6,138 nucleotides of DNA, from the NCBI GenBank assembly GCA_902803365.1, contig CADCPU010000217.1:1-6138 (forward strand), given 5' to 3'. Below the pieces are notes generated by a model that ran no database searches, was not told the origin of the DNA, and saw only the letters and a program-made list of their open reading frames with translations. Of the stretch, positions 1 to 6,046 are shown in pieces. The stretch comes from Oscillospiraceae bacterium. GTDB lineage: Bacteria; Bacillota_A; Clostridia; Saccharofermentanales; Saccharofermentanaceae. The translations under genes were made by a program, and so were the position numbers. Every line of letters starts with the position of its first letter. The first letter of the stretch is position 1.

Positions 1-1311
1 AAAGCAAAGAACTATGTCCTCTTGGCGATGTCTCTGATCTTCTATGCATGGGGCGAGCCGCGTCTGGTCCTTCTCATGCTGTTGTCGATCGTCGTCAATT
101 ACATACTTGCGCTGTTTATAGAGAAGGCCAAAGCCAAGCCTCTGAGGCTTACGCTGGTATTGATATCCGTCGCGCTCAACCTGGGATTCCTGTTCTATTA
201 CAAGTATTTCAATTTCTTCGTGGCAACATTCATGAGGGTCACGGGAATATTGCTGACCGAAAACGCCGTGGCGCTTCCTATCGGCATATCGTTTTATACT
301 TTCCAGATCATGTCCTATGTCATCGATGTCTACAGAGGGGATGTCAAGGCGCAGAAGAATCCGTTCTATCTGGGTCTTTATATCTCGCTGTTCCCGCAGC
401 TCATCGCAGGTCCTATCGTAAGATATACCGATGTCGAAGAGCAGATCAGGAACAGGACGTTGACTGTTGACAAGTTCTATACGGGCGCTTTGCGATTTAT
501 GAAGGGTTTTGCAAAGAAAGTCCTTATCGCAGATCAGCTCTCGCCTCTGGTAGATACCGTATTTAACAACCCGATCGAATCCATGCTTCTTAAGTGGATA
601 GCGATAATCGCATATACGCTTCAGATCTATTATGATTTCAGCGGTTATTCTGATATGGCTATCGGTCTGGGCAAGATATTCGGATTCGACTTTGTTGAGA
701 ACTTTAACTTCCCGTATGTATCCAAGTCCGTAAAGGAATTCTGGAGAAGATGGCACATCTCACTTTCGACATGGTTCAGGGATTACGTATATATCCCGCT
801 CGGAGGCTCACGTAAGGGAACGTTCAGGACATATCTCAATCTTTGCATAGTATTCCTTCTTACGGGATTCTGGCATGGCGCTTCCTGGAACTTCATATTC
901 TGGGGATTGTTCTATGCAGTATTCCTCGTTGCTGAGCGTCTCGGATTGTCCAAGATACTGGAGAAGCTCCCGAAGTGGCTCCAGCATTTCTATGCGCTCC
1001 TCGTAGCAGTATTGGGCTGGGTCATGTTCCGTGCAGATCATATGGGCGCAGCTGTAGCATACTACAAGGGCCTTGTTACATGGGGACCTGACGAGATCAA
1101 CAGTGTGATCGCGATCGTTAATCCGCTCTTCTGGACTGCCATCGTGATCGGAATCGTCTTTGCTTTCCCTCATGACAAGATCCGTGAGAGACTCGGAAAG
1201 CTCAAGTGCGGCAGTGCAATCAGACCGATCGCTCTGTCCGTGCTCTTTGTACTTGCGATCTGCTTTATGACGGGTGCGGGATTCAGCCCGTTCCTATATT
1301 TCCGATTCTGA
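1..1311 (+). CDS. MBOAT family O-acyltransferase (AlgI/DltB-like), 5' end missing
   Basis: This is a polytopic membrane O-acyltransferase. The family moves acyl (often acetyl) groups across or within the membrane onto extracellular polymers such as alginate, teichoic acids or other surface glycans. The frame is open from base 1 and the first residues already match the internal 'SLIFYAWGEP' segment, so the true start lies upstream; I judge only some tens of residues to be missing. In the 436 visible residues I see many hydrophobic segments, FPQLIAGPIVRY (131-142), YYDFSGYSDMAIG (210-222), WRRWHISLSTWFRDY (249-263) with His252, and TGFWHGASWNF (288-298) with His292. His292 corresponds to the family's conserved catalytic histidine. 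The protein ends in a hydrophobic SPFLYFRF tail, normal for AlgI-like members. The usual partner, a DltD/AlgJ/SGNH-type protein, is not downstream and may lie upstream. The acceptor polymer cannot be told from sequence. No convincing terminator follows. Confidence 0.93.
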   Translation, partial: KAKNYVLLAMSLIFYAWGEPRLVLLMLLSIVVNYILALFIEKAKAKPLRLTLVLISVALNLGFLFYYKYFNFFVATFMRVTGILLTENAVALPIGISFYTFQIMSYVIDVYRGDVKAQKNPFYLGLYISLFPQLIAGPIVRYTDVEEQIRNRTLTVDKFYTGALRFMKGFAKKVLIADQLSPLVDTVFNNPIESMLLKWIAIIAYTLQIYYDFSGYSDMAIGLGKIFGFDFVENFNFPYVSKSVKEFWRRWHISLSTWFRDYVYIPLGGSRKGTFRTYLNLCIVFLLTGFWHGASWNFIFWGLFYAVFLVAERLGLSKILEKLPKWLQHFYALLVAVLGWVMFRADHMGAAVAYYKGLVTWGPDEINSVIAIVNPLFWTAIVIGIVFAFPHDKIRERLGKLKCGSAIRPIALSVLFVLAICFMTGAGFSPFLYFRF

Positions 1312-1327
1312 GTTTTTTCTTTCCGAA

Positions 1328-1366
1328 CCCGAGTATTATTGTTATAATATTAGAAAACTTCTCGGG
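1328..1366 (+). repeat. Inverted repeat CCCGAG/CTCGGG flanking the promoter and reaching the SD
   Basis: CCCGAG at 1328-1333 is the exact reverse complement of CTCGGG at 1361-1366, with 27 bases between. The right arm covers the first G residues of the Shine-Dalgarno sequence GGGAGGT (1364-1370). The left arm lies upstream of the -10 element, so it is present only in transcripts that read through from the MBOAT gene. Such transcripts could partly mask the ribosome binding site. A 6-bp match may be chance. Confidence 0.35.
1340..1348 (+). promoter_or_regulatory. Extended -10 promoter of the ACT-PLP enzyme-HlyD-YggS run
   Basis: The sequence TGTTATAAT is a perfect extended -10 element: TG at 1340-1341, one spacer base, then the consensus hexamer TATAAT at 1343-1348. 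The -35 region 17 bp upstream (about 1320-1325, TTTCCG) is weak, which fits an extended -10 promoter. Transcription would begin near 1355, giving a leader of only about 20 nt that just contains the ribosome binding site of the ACT gene. It is the only strong promoter-like sequence I found before the closely packed genes down to 5247. Confidence 0.7.
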
Positions 1367-1377
1367 AGGTACTCATT

Positions 1378-1809
1378 ATGTGGGTCAAGCAGATCAATGT
1401 TTTTCTCGAAAATCAGTCCGGAAGGCTTTCTGAAGTAACAGAAGTCCTCTCAAAAGCAGATATCGATATCAGAGCTCTGCATATTGCGGATACAACTGAC
1501 TTCGGTCTTTTGAGGATCATCGTAGACAAGCCTAATGAGGCATTGATCGTGCTTCAGCAGGCAGGCTTTACCGTCAGCAAGACCTCCGTTATCGCATTGG
1601 CCATCCCTGATATGCCGGGTACGCTCAATAAGGCTTTGACAGTACTTTCCGAGAATAATATTTCACTCGAGTATCTTTATGCTTTTGTCGGAAGAGCATC
1701 TTCCGATGCAGTTGTGGTAATTCGCGTAGACAATGCCGAAGAAGCACTTGAATATTTTCACGCTAACGGCATAAAGGTACTGTCACCTGAGGAGGTTTAC
1801 GGTATCTGA
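1378..1809 (+). CDS. Tandem ACT-domain protein, probable amino-acid-binding regulator
   Basis: This 143-residue protein consists of two ACT domains (about residues 3-60 and 71-135) and little else. ACT domains bind small ligands, usually amino acids, at domain interfaces. The family-typical turns are visible: ENQSGRL (11-17) opens the first domain and DMPGTL (78-83) the second, each followed by a helix. ADTTDFGLLRIIVD (37-50) and the ending KVLSPEEVYGI match the short stand-alone ACT proteins common in clostridia. The length is normal for that group. The start is fixed by SD GGGAGGT at 1364-1370, seven bases before ATG. The stop overlaps the start of the next gene by one base (TGATG), so the two are probably translationally coupled. 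There is no catalytic domain or DNA-binding motif, so a ligand-sensing or allosteric role is inferred; the ligand is unknown. Confidence 0.93.
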   Translation: MWVKQINVFLENQSGRLSEVTEVLSKADIDIRALHIADTTDFGLLRIIVDKPNEALIVLQQAGFTVSKTSVIALAIPDMPGTLNKALTVLSENNISLEYLYAFVGRASSDAVVVIRVDNAEEALEYFHANGIKVLSPEEVYGI

Positions 1810-3083
1810 TGCTTAAGGATATTTATTCCGCATACGGAGTCAGCAACAAAACAGCCGAATTGGCCGAGGAGGCAATGCAGGCTGTTTTGCCTGTGTTTAA
1901 GGAAATTGAAGAAAACAGGGAATATAACCAGCTTAAGGTCCTGAATGCGTTCAGGGAACTCGGGTTTGCCGAGCATCACCTCGGAGCTACGACCGGTTAC
2001 GGTTATGACGATATGGGCCGTGACATGATCGAGAAGATCTATGCCAAGGTATTCGGTGCTGAGGCAGCTTATGTCAGGATGCAGATCAGTTCCGGTACGC
2101 AGGCCATATCCGCCATTTTGTACGGACTTCTCCGTCCGGGCGATGAGATCCTTGCCGCTACGGGCAGACCTTATGATACTCTCATGAAGACGATCGGTAT
2201 CGGCGATGATTATGATGCTTCGCTCATCGCTTACGGTACGACATATGATGAGGTAGACCTTAAGGCAGACGGTTCCCCTGACATCGAGGGAATAGTATCC
2301 AAACTCAATTCCAAGACCAAGATGGTCTTTATCCAGAAGTCCAGAGGTTATTCCACGAGAAGAGCGCTTCGCGAGGAAGACTTGAAGAGCATTATAACGG
2401 CAGTCAGAAAGTGGTCTGCCGAGCATAAGCAGCGCATAATTATCGCAGTAGACAATTGCTACGGCGAATTTGTTGAGAGACATGAGCCATGTGAGCTCGG
2501 TGCGGATATCTGCGGCGGTTCTCTTATCAAGAATCCGGGTGCCGGAATCTGCAGCACTGGCGGATATGTAGTAGGCAAGAAGGATCTCGTTGAGAAGGTC
2601 GCCTACAGGATCACGGCTCCGGGTCTCGGTTCACACGTAGGTCCTACTCTCGGATTTACTCGTCTTATCGCACAGGGTATCTTCCGTGCACCTGCAACTG
2701 TTGCTGAATGTCTTAAGGGTGCAGTATTTGCATCTAAGATGTTCGAGCTTATCGGTCTTAATACAAGCCCGTCTTCTTCTGAGAAGCGAGGAGATATCGT
2801 TCAGACGATCGAATTCGGTGATCCTGATAAGCTCGTAAAGTTCTGCCAGAAGATCCAGAACTGTTCTCCTGTTGATTCGTTTGTTGCGCCTGTTCCGGAT
2901 GATATGCCTGGATATGCGGATCAGGTGGTAATGGCTGCGGGAACATTCGTACAGGGAGCGACATCTGAGCTTTCCTGTGACGGACCTCTGCGTGCTCCGT
3001 ATATCGGATATATGCAGGGCGGTCTTGTCTATGAGCAGGCCAAACTGGCAGTTATGCTTTCAGTTGATTCTTGGGGAGAATAA
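1809..3083 (+). CDS. PF06838-type PLP enzyme (methionine gamma-lyase family / 'aluminium resistance protein')
   Basis: This is a fold-type I PLP enzyme of the Cys/Met-metabolism superfamily, in the branch annotated as methionine gamma-lyase family or aluminium resistance protein (I recall Bacillus YnbB as a member). Its physiological reaction is not well established; carbon-sulfur lyase activity is the usual guess. Visible features in its 424 residues are SSGTQA (94-99, phosphate-binding region), GLLRPGDEILAATGRPYDT (106-124), AVDNCYGE (213-220) with Asp215 expected to contact the PLP ring nitrogen, and SLIKNPGAG (238-246) with Lys241 as the expected Schiff-base lysine, followed by STGGYVVG. 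The length is typical and no key residue is missing. ATG at 1809 overlaps the ACT stop codon. The nearest SD, GGAGGT at 1791-1796, is about 12 bases away, rather far, which fits re-initiation by ribosomes finishing the ACT gene. The popular name 'aluminium resistance' should not be taken as function. Confidence 0.9.
   Translation: MLKDIYSAYGVSNKTAELAEEAMQAVLPVFKEIEENREYNQLKVLNAFRELGFAEHHLGATTGYGYDDMGRDMIEKIYAKVFGAEAAYVRMQISSGTQAISAILYGLLRPGDEILAATGRPYDTLMKTIGIGDDYDASLIAYGTTYDEVDLKADGSPDIEGIVSKLNSKTKMVFIQKSRGYSTRRALREEDLKSIITAVRKWSAEHKQRIIIAVDNCYGEFVERHEPCELGADICGGSLIKNPGAGICSTGGYVVGKKDLVEKVAYRITAPGLGSHVGPTLGFTRLIAQGIFRAPATVAECLKGAVFASKMFELIGLNTSPSSSEKRGDIVQTIEFGDPDKLVKFCQKIQNCSPVDSFVAPVPDDMPGYADQVVMAAGTFVQGATSELSCDGPLRAPYIGYMQGGLVYEQAKLAVMLSVDSWGE
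3073..3079 (+). promoter_or_regulatory. Ribosome binding site that fixes the HlyD-like gene start at 3086
   Basis: GGGGAGA lies inside the last codons of the PLP enzyme gene, with about seven bases between it and ATG 3086. The frame is also open from a TTG at 3071, but that codon overlaps this SD and has no SD of its own, so ATG 3086 is the better start. Confidence 0.7.
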
Positions 3084-3085
3084 AG

Positions 3086-4507
3086 ATGAATAATAAGAAG
3101 AAAAAGAAAATAGCCAAGGCTGAAGCTCCGAGAGCAAAAACCGAGCCGTCTAAGGTTCAGGCAGTTCCTACTGCTGATGAGCCTGCCAAGGTCAAGCCGG
3201 AGCATTCCAAGGTAAAGAGTGTACCAAACCGTAAAGCGCGTGCAGGCAAGCGTTCACTTCGTAATTCACTTGTAGCGATCCTTGCAACCGCTGCGATCCT
3301 TGGAGTTCTCGTATTTATAATCTTTCATCTTAATGACTATATTGCAGCTAAGCCGAAGTTTGAATTCATATCGAGCGGCCGTGTTGAGCACACTATCGGT
3401 GCAACAGCACTCATCGTTCGTAATGAAGTAGTCATACCGAGTTCTACCACAGGAGACCTTGTAACAAAGGCAACTGAGGGCAGCCGTGTAGCAAAGCTTC
3501 AGCGTATCGCTCTTGTAGTTCCTGAGAGCATGGCATCTGTCGTTACGAGCCTTCGTAATACTCAGGCTCAGATCTCTGAAGTCAGACAGGAAGTCATCGA
3601 ATCAGGCAAGGCAGACGGTGCAAAATATATCTATGAAAACAATGATGAGGCTATCAAGCCTATCGTTGATCTTTTGAGACTGGATGCAATGGACGGAAGG
3701 CTCAATAACAATTCTTCGTATGAATCTTCTCTTTCCGTTATCATGGATAAGCGCGAGAAGGAGTTGTCAAAGATCGAGTTTAATGATGACCGCATTGATA
3801 TACTTAACAAGGATGAATCAAGTTATGAGAATCAGCTCGAGAAGAATTCATCCAAGATCGAAGCTCCGAATCCCGGAATCGTTTCATACAAGCTCGACGG
3901 ACTTGAAGAAAAACTCAGTTTTGATTTCCTTCTTACTGCAGATCCTGAAGAGATAAGGAAGGTCATGACGGAAGCAGACGGTATCATTACATCTGATCTA
4001 TATATAGATGAAGATGAAAATATCGCGAGGATCTCTCAGAATGACCGTCAGTACCTTGCAGTATATATCGAAGGTAAAGATGTAAAGGTCGAGGATTTTG
4101 CTCCTGAGAAGTATCACAACATCAATGTTGCGTCCGAGGGCGTAACTATCGATAACTGCCTGGTCGAAAGATCTGTTCCTTGTGAAAACGGTCTGCTCGT
4201 TGTATTCTCGACAAGCCGTCACATCGAGAGTCTTATCGGTCTCAGAACAGTCAATATAGAGATCGTCATCAATGCGACATCAGGACTTCGCGTTCCTACA
4301 TCAAGTCTCGTTAATCCTGACTATGATCGCGGAGTAGCAAGTATCTATATCAATCAGGACGGTTTTGCAGCTGAAGTAAGCGTATTTATTGAGGACTATG
4401 ACAGAGAGTTTGCTATTATAAAACCTTTTGAAGGCAATGTCCCTAATAATAAGACAGTTCTTATTACAAATCCTTCTTCGGTCAAGCCGGGAGACAAGGT
4501 GGTGTGA
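3086..4507 (+). CDS. HlyD-like single-pass membrane protein (efflux adaptor-type)
   Basis: This 473-residue protein resembles the HlyD/membrane-fusion-type proteins found beside yggS and sepF in many clostridia. In order: a cytoplasmic tail of about 60 residues rich in Lys, Pro and Ala, with an imperfect repeat (EPSKVQAVP 20-28, EHSKVKSVP 39-47); one membrane span (about 61-82); a beta-rich segment with VRNEVVIPSSTTGDLVTKA (111-129) and EGSRVAKLQ (131-139), the pattern of a biotinyl/lipoyl-like barrel half; a charged, helix-prone middle (about 147-255) in the place of the usual hairpin; the returning half APNPGIVSYKLDGLEE (260-275); then a beta-rich C-terminal part with GLRVPTSSLV (400-409) and VKPGDKVV at the end. 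No ABC or MFS partner is in the window, so calling it a transporter subunit is weak; a structural envelope role is possible. It starts two bases after the PLP enzyme stop codon and its own stop overlaps a possible GTG start of yggS. Confidence 0.72.
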   Translation: MNNKKKKKIAKAEAPRAKTEPSKVQAVPTADEPAKVKPEHSKVKSVPNRKARAGKRSLRNSLVAILATAAILGVLVFIIFHLNDYIAAKPKFEFISSGRVEHTIGATALIVRNEVVIPSSTTGDLVTKATEGSRVAKLQRIALVVPESMASVVTSLRNTQAQISEVRQEVIESGKADGAKYIYENNDEAIKPIVDLLRLDAMDGRLNNNSSYESSLSVIMDKREKELSKIEFNDDRIDILNKDESSYENQLEKNSSKIEAPNPGIVSYKLDGLEEKLSFDFLLTADPEEIRKVMTEADGIITSDLYIDEDENIARISQNDRQYLAVYIEGKDVKVEDFAPEKYHNINVASEGVTIDNCLVERSVPCENGLLVVFSTSRHIESLIGLRTVNIEIVINATSGLRVPTSSLVNPDYDRGVASIYINQDGFAAEVSVFIEDYDREFAIIKPFEGNVPNNKTVLITNPSSVKPGDKVV

Positions 4508-4512
4508 TCAAC

Positions 4513-5247
4513 ATGGAAGATATTAATGAACTTATTGAAATAACACGTAACAGAATTGCCACTGTAGAAGCCAATATTTCAGAAGCATGTCGTAAGGCCG
4601 GACGTGACAGATCAGAGGTTACGCTTATAGGTGTATCCAAGGTCTTTCCTGCATCTCATGCGATAGCTGCAGTCAAGGCGGGGCTTAAGGATCTCGGTGA
4701 GAACAGGGTACAGGAATTGGTGCCTAAGTTCGACGAGCTTAAGGAAGCCGGACTTGATCCTTCTTGGCATCTTATCGGTACTCTTCAGAAGAATAAAGTT
4801 AAGTACATCATAGGTAAGACTGTACTGATCCATTCCGTCGATTCTATTGATCTTCTTAAGGAGATCGACAAGCGTTCGGGTGCAAATAACATTGTTACAA
4901 ATGTCCTGTTACAGGCAAATGTATCGGGTGAGGAGAGTAAACACGGCTTTGCTCCGGCTGATCTTCCTCAGGCGCTTGAGGATGCTTCTGCGCTTCAGAA
5001 TGTTAAGGTCAGAGGTCTTATGACCATGGCACCGATCCAGCAGTATGAGGGACAGGCACTGAGTGTTTTCGAAGACACCAAAAAGATATTTGACGAACTT
5101 AGGACACAGGTTGCAGATCCTGAGGCTTGGTCTATCCTCAGCATGGGTATGAGCCAGGATTACGAAGCAGCTATCATGGCCGGCAGTACGCACATCAGGA
5201 TCGGCACAGCTATATTTGGTGACAGACGATATATAGACGCGCATTAA
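4513..5247 (+). CDS. yggS: YggS/YlmE family PLP-binding homeostasis protein
   Basis: This is a PLP-binding protein of the YggS/YlmE/PROSC family, a fold-type III single-domain TIM barrel without known catalysis that buffers free pyridoxal phosphate and influences amino-acid pools. Motifs in the 244 residues are VTLIGVSK (36-43) with Lys43 as the PLP lysine, LGENRVQE (61-68), WHLIGTLQKNK (85-95), NVSGEESKHGF (136-146), SMGMSQDYEAAI (210-221) and the phosphate-binding RIGTAIFG (229-236). The family more often has His where Thr90 stands (WHFIGHLQ), a mild variation. I chose ATG 4513 because it fits family N-termini better and has AGGTGG at 4497-4502. GTG 4504, overlapping the previous stop codon and served by GGGAG at 4489-4493, is a real alternative that adds three residues. 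It is the last gene of the tight run. Neighbouring sepF matches the ylm division-cluster order of Gram-positive bacteria. Confidence 0.95.
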   Translation: MEDINELIEITRNRIATVEANISEACRKAGRDRSEVTLIGVSKVFPASHAIAAVKAGLKDLGENRVQELVPKFDELKEAGLDPSWHLIGTLQKNKVKYIIGKTVLIHSVDSIDLLKEIDKRSGANNIVTNVLLQANVSGEESKHGFAPADLPQALEDASALQNVKVRGLMTMAPIQQYEGQALSVFEDTKKIFDELRTQVADPEAWSILSMGMSQDYEAAIMAGSTHIRIGTAIFGDRRYIDAH

Positions 5248-5267
5248 TGTTACAATTCTGTAATATT
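5246..5267 (+). promoter_or_regulatory. AT-rich hairpin at the yggS stop, containing an extended -10-like sequence
   Basis: Bases 5246-5254 pair with 5259-5267 around the loop ATTC, giving nine pairs with one G-U; the core is TTACA/TGTAA. It begins within the yggS stop codon. No U-rich tract follows (TGACCTCTT), so as an intrinsic terminator it would be weak. The same DNA contains TGTTACAAT (5248-5256), an extended -10-like element without a recognisable -35 that could start a long sepF leader. Operator, weak terminator and promoter are all possible; the palindrome itself is certain. Confidence 0.4.
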
Positions 5268-5368
5268 TGACCTCTTAACGCCTATTAAATGACAGTTTTA
5301 TTGCAATTGCCCAATTATTATGGATTTTTGACTAGCCTATTAGTACAATCCAACCATAGTTAAAAAAC

Positions 5369-5386
5369 GACCCGTGGTGGTGGGTC
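5369..5386 (+). promoter_or_regulatory. Hairpin in the sepF 5' leader, just upstream of the SD
   Basis: GACCC (5369-5373) pairs with GGGTC (5382-5386) around the loop GTGGTGGT. The stem is flanked by A6 (5362-5367) and A7 (5387-5393) and ends eight bases before the AGGAGG of sepF. Read on the - strand it is a short G+C stem followed closely by six T, resembling a weak intrinsic terminator for antisense transcription. On the + strand it would be a leader stem-loop that might protect the mRNA or tune translation. Confidence 0.4.
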
Positions 5387-5394
5387 AAAAAAAC

Positions 5395-5400
5395 AGGAGG
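5395..5400 (+). promoter_or_regulatory. Strong ribosome binding site that fixes the sepF start
   Basis: AGGAGG is a full Shine-Dalgarno sequence nine bases before ATG 5410. The frame is open further upstream from a GTG at 5374, but that codon lies in the leader hairpin loop with no SD, and the protein from ATG 5410 begins exactly like SepF. Confidence 0.85.
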
Positions 5401-5409
5401 AATTGTAAT

Positions 5410-5904
5410 ATGCCAGGTATGATGGAGAAGTTTAAGAAGTTCTTAACAGGCGGTGAGTATGAAGATTATGAAGAGCCTGTAGATGAGTATGGCGCATATG
5501 CTGATGAGAATGAATACGTAGAGGAGCCGGTTGAGGATACCTCATGGGCATTCCAGAATTATGAGGCAGCTCCTTATCAGGAAGAGCCTCAGATCAAGGC
5601 TACACCTGTATATCAGCAGCCAACATCCACAGTAGTAATGCTCAGCCCTTCTGACATCAGAACAAGCCAGATCGTTTGCGATCATATCCGTGAAGGCCAT
5701 ATCGTTATCTGCAACCTTACAGGCAGCTCTAACAATCAGCGTATCGTTGACTACATCAGCGGTGCAGTTTATGCTCTCGACGGTAAGATCGAGCCTACAG
5801 CTGTTAAGACTACTTTCGTCTGCACACCTAAGAGCGTTAACCTCATCGTTAACCCTGAGGAAGTTGCAGGATCTGTTTCCGGAACAAAGGTTTCCGCTCT
5901 CTGA
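5410..5904 (+). CDS. sepF: Cell division protein SepF
   Basis: SepF is the membrane-binding partner of FtsZ in Gram-positive bacteria; it polymerises, bundles FtsZ filaments and ties the Z ring to the membrane. The 164 residues show the usual plan: an amphipathic N-terminal helix MPGMMEKFKKFL (1-12) for membrane binding; a long acidic, Tyr-rich, probably disordered linker (about 14-70, many Glu, Asp and Tyr); and the compact SepF core (about 74-150) with VVMLSPSDIRTSQIVCDHI (75-93), EGHIVICNLTG (95-105), NNQRIVDYISGAVYALDG (108-125) and TTFVCTPKSVNLIV (134-147). Gly118 in YISG matches the conserved glycine at the SepF dimer interface. The length is normal. SepF genes are commonly followed by ylmG/ylmH-type genes; here 234 bp of apparently non-coding DNA with a probable terminator follows, so it may be the last gene of its transcript. 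Confidence 0.95.
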   Translation: MPGMMEKFKKFLTGGEYEDYEEPVDEYGAYADENEYVEEPVEDTSWAFQNYEAAPYQEEPQIKATPVYQQPTSTVVMLSPSDIRTSQIVCDHIREGHIVICNLTGSSNNQRIVDYISGAVYALDGKIEPTAVKTTFVCTPKSVNLIVNPEEVAGSVSGTKVSAL

Positions 5905-6000
5905 TCATAACTTTTTTATCGAAAACCAAGACCGTTTCGCAAGAGCAATGTCATTAAGTTAAGAATGGCTTTGCTTGAAGAGGCACCAACAACAAAACCA

Positions 6001-6036
6001 AAGAGAGACTGGAGAAGCAATTTTCCAGTCTCTTTT
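6001..6036 (+). terminator. Probable intrinsic, possibly bidirectional, terminator downstream of sepF
   Basis: Bases 6001-6016 pair with 6021-6036 in a 16-bp stem (two G-U pairs) closed by GCAA, a GNRA tetraloop. The core is GAGACTGGA/TCCAGTCTC. The four T residues at the 3' side are the outer part of the stem and are followed by CATATTC, so there is no long U tract. The A-rich left side and T-rich right side would let it work in both directions. It lies about 97 bp after the sepF stop. Confidence 0.78.
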
Positions 6037-6046
6037 CATATTCAAG

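Larger units (their letters stand above)
5248..5409 (+). promoter_or_regulatory. AT-rich sepF leader/promoter region
   Basis: These 162 bp hold no gene. The region is clearly more AT-rich than its neighbours, as expected for a promoter region, so sepF probably has its own promoter besides any read-through. I could not find a well-spaced -35/-10 pair. TACAAT at 5344-5349 is a fair -10 with only a weak -35 near 5321 (TGGATT). TTGACC (5267-5272) and TTGACT (5328-5333) are good -35-like hexamers, but neither has a good -10 at 16-18 bp. An 8-bp palindrome GCAATTGC sits at 5303-5310. Confidence 0.45.

Noticed and set aside
808..1173. 121-codon open frame on the - strand
   Set aside because: It is opposite the conserved MBOAT catalytic region and its translation shows no family resemblance.
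1271..1318. Terminator after the MBOAT gene (CGGG/CCCG stem plus T6 at 1313-1318)
   Set aside because: The stem has four G+C pairs, lies inside the coding region, and is separated from the T run by more than 20 bases.
1797..2483. 228-codon open frame on the - strand
   Set aside because: It lies wholly opposite the PF06838 gene, whose motifs are clear, has no recognisable domain, and is explained by codon bias of the + strand gene.
3071..3085. TTG at 3071 as the start of the HlyD-like gene
   Set aside because: It coincides with the SD serving ATG 3086, lacks its own SD, and adds only five residues.
5252..5266. CodY-type operator within the palindrome at the yggS stop
   Set aside because: Aligned to the CodY consensus it matches about 9 of 15 positions, which is no better than expected in AT-rich DNA.
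5328..5349. TTGACT and TACAAT as a -35/-10 promoter pair for sepF
   Set aside because: The hexamers are good but only 10 bp apart, far from the 16-18 bp needed.
5374..5409. GTG at 5374 as the sepF start
   Set aside because: It lies in the leader hairpin loop without an SD, while ATG 5410 follows AGGAGG and gives a canonical SepF N-terminus.
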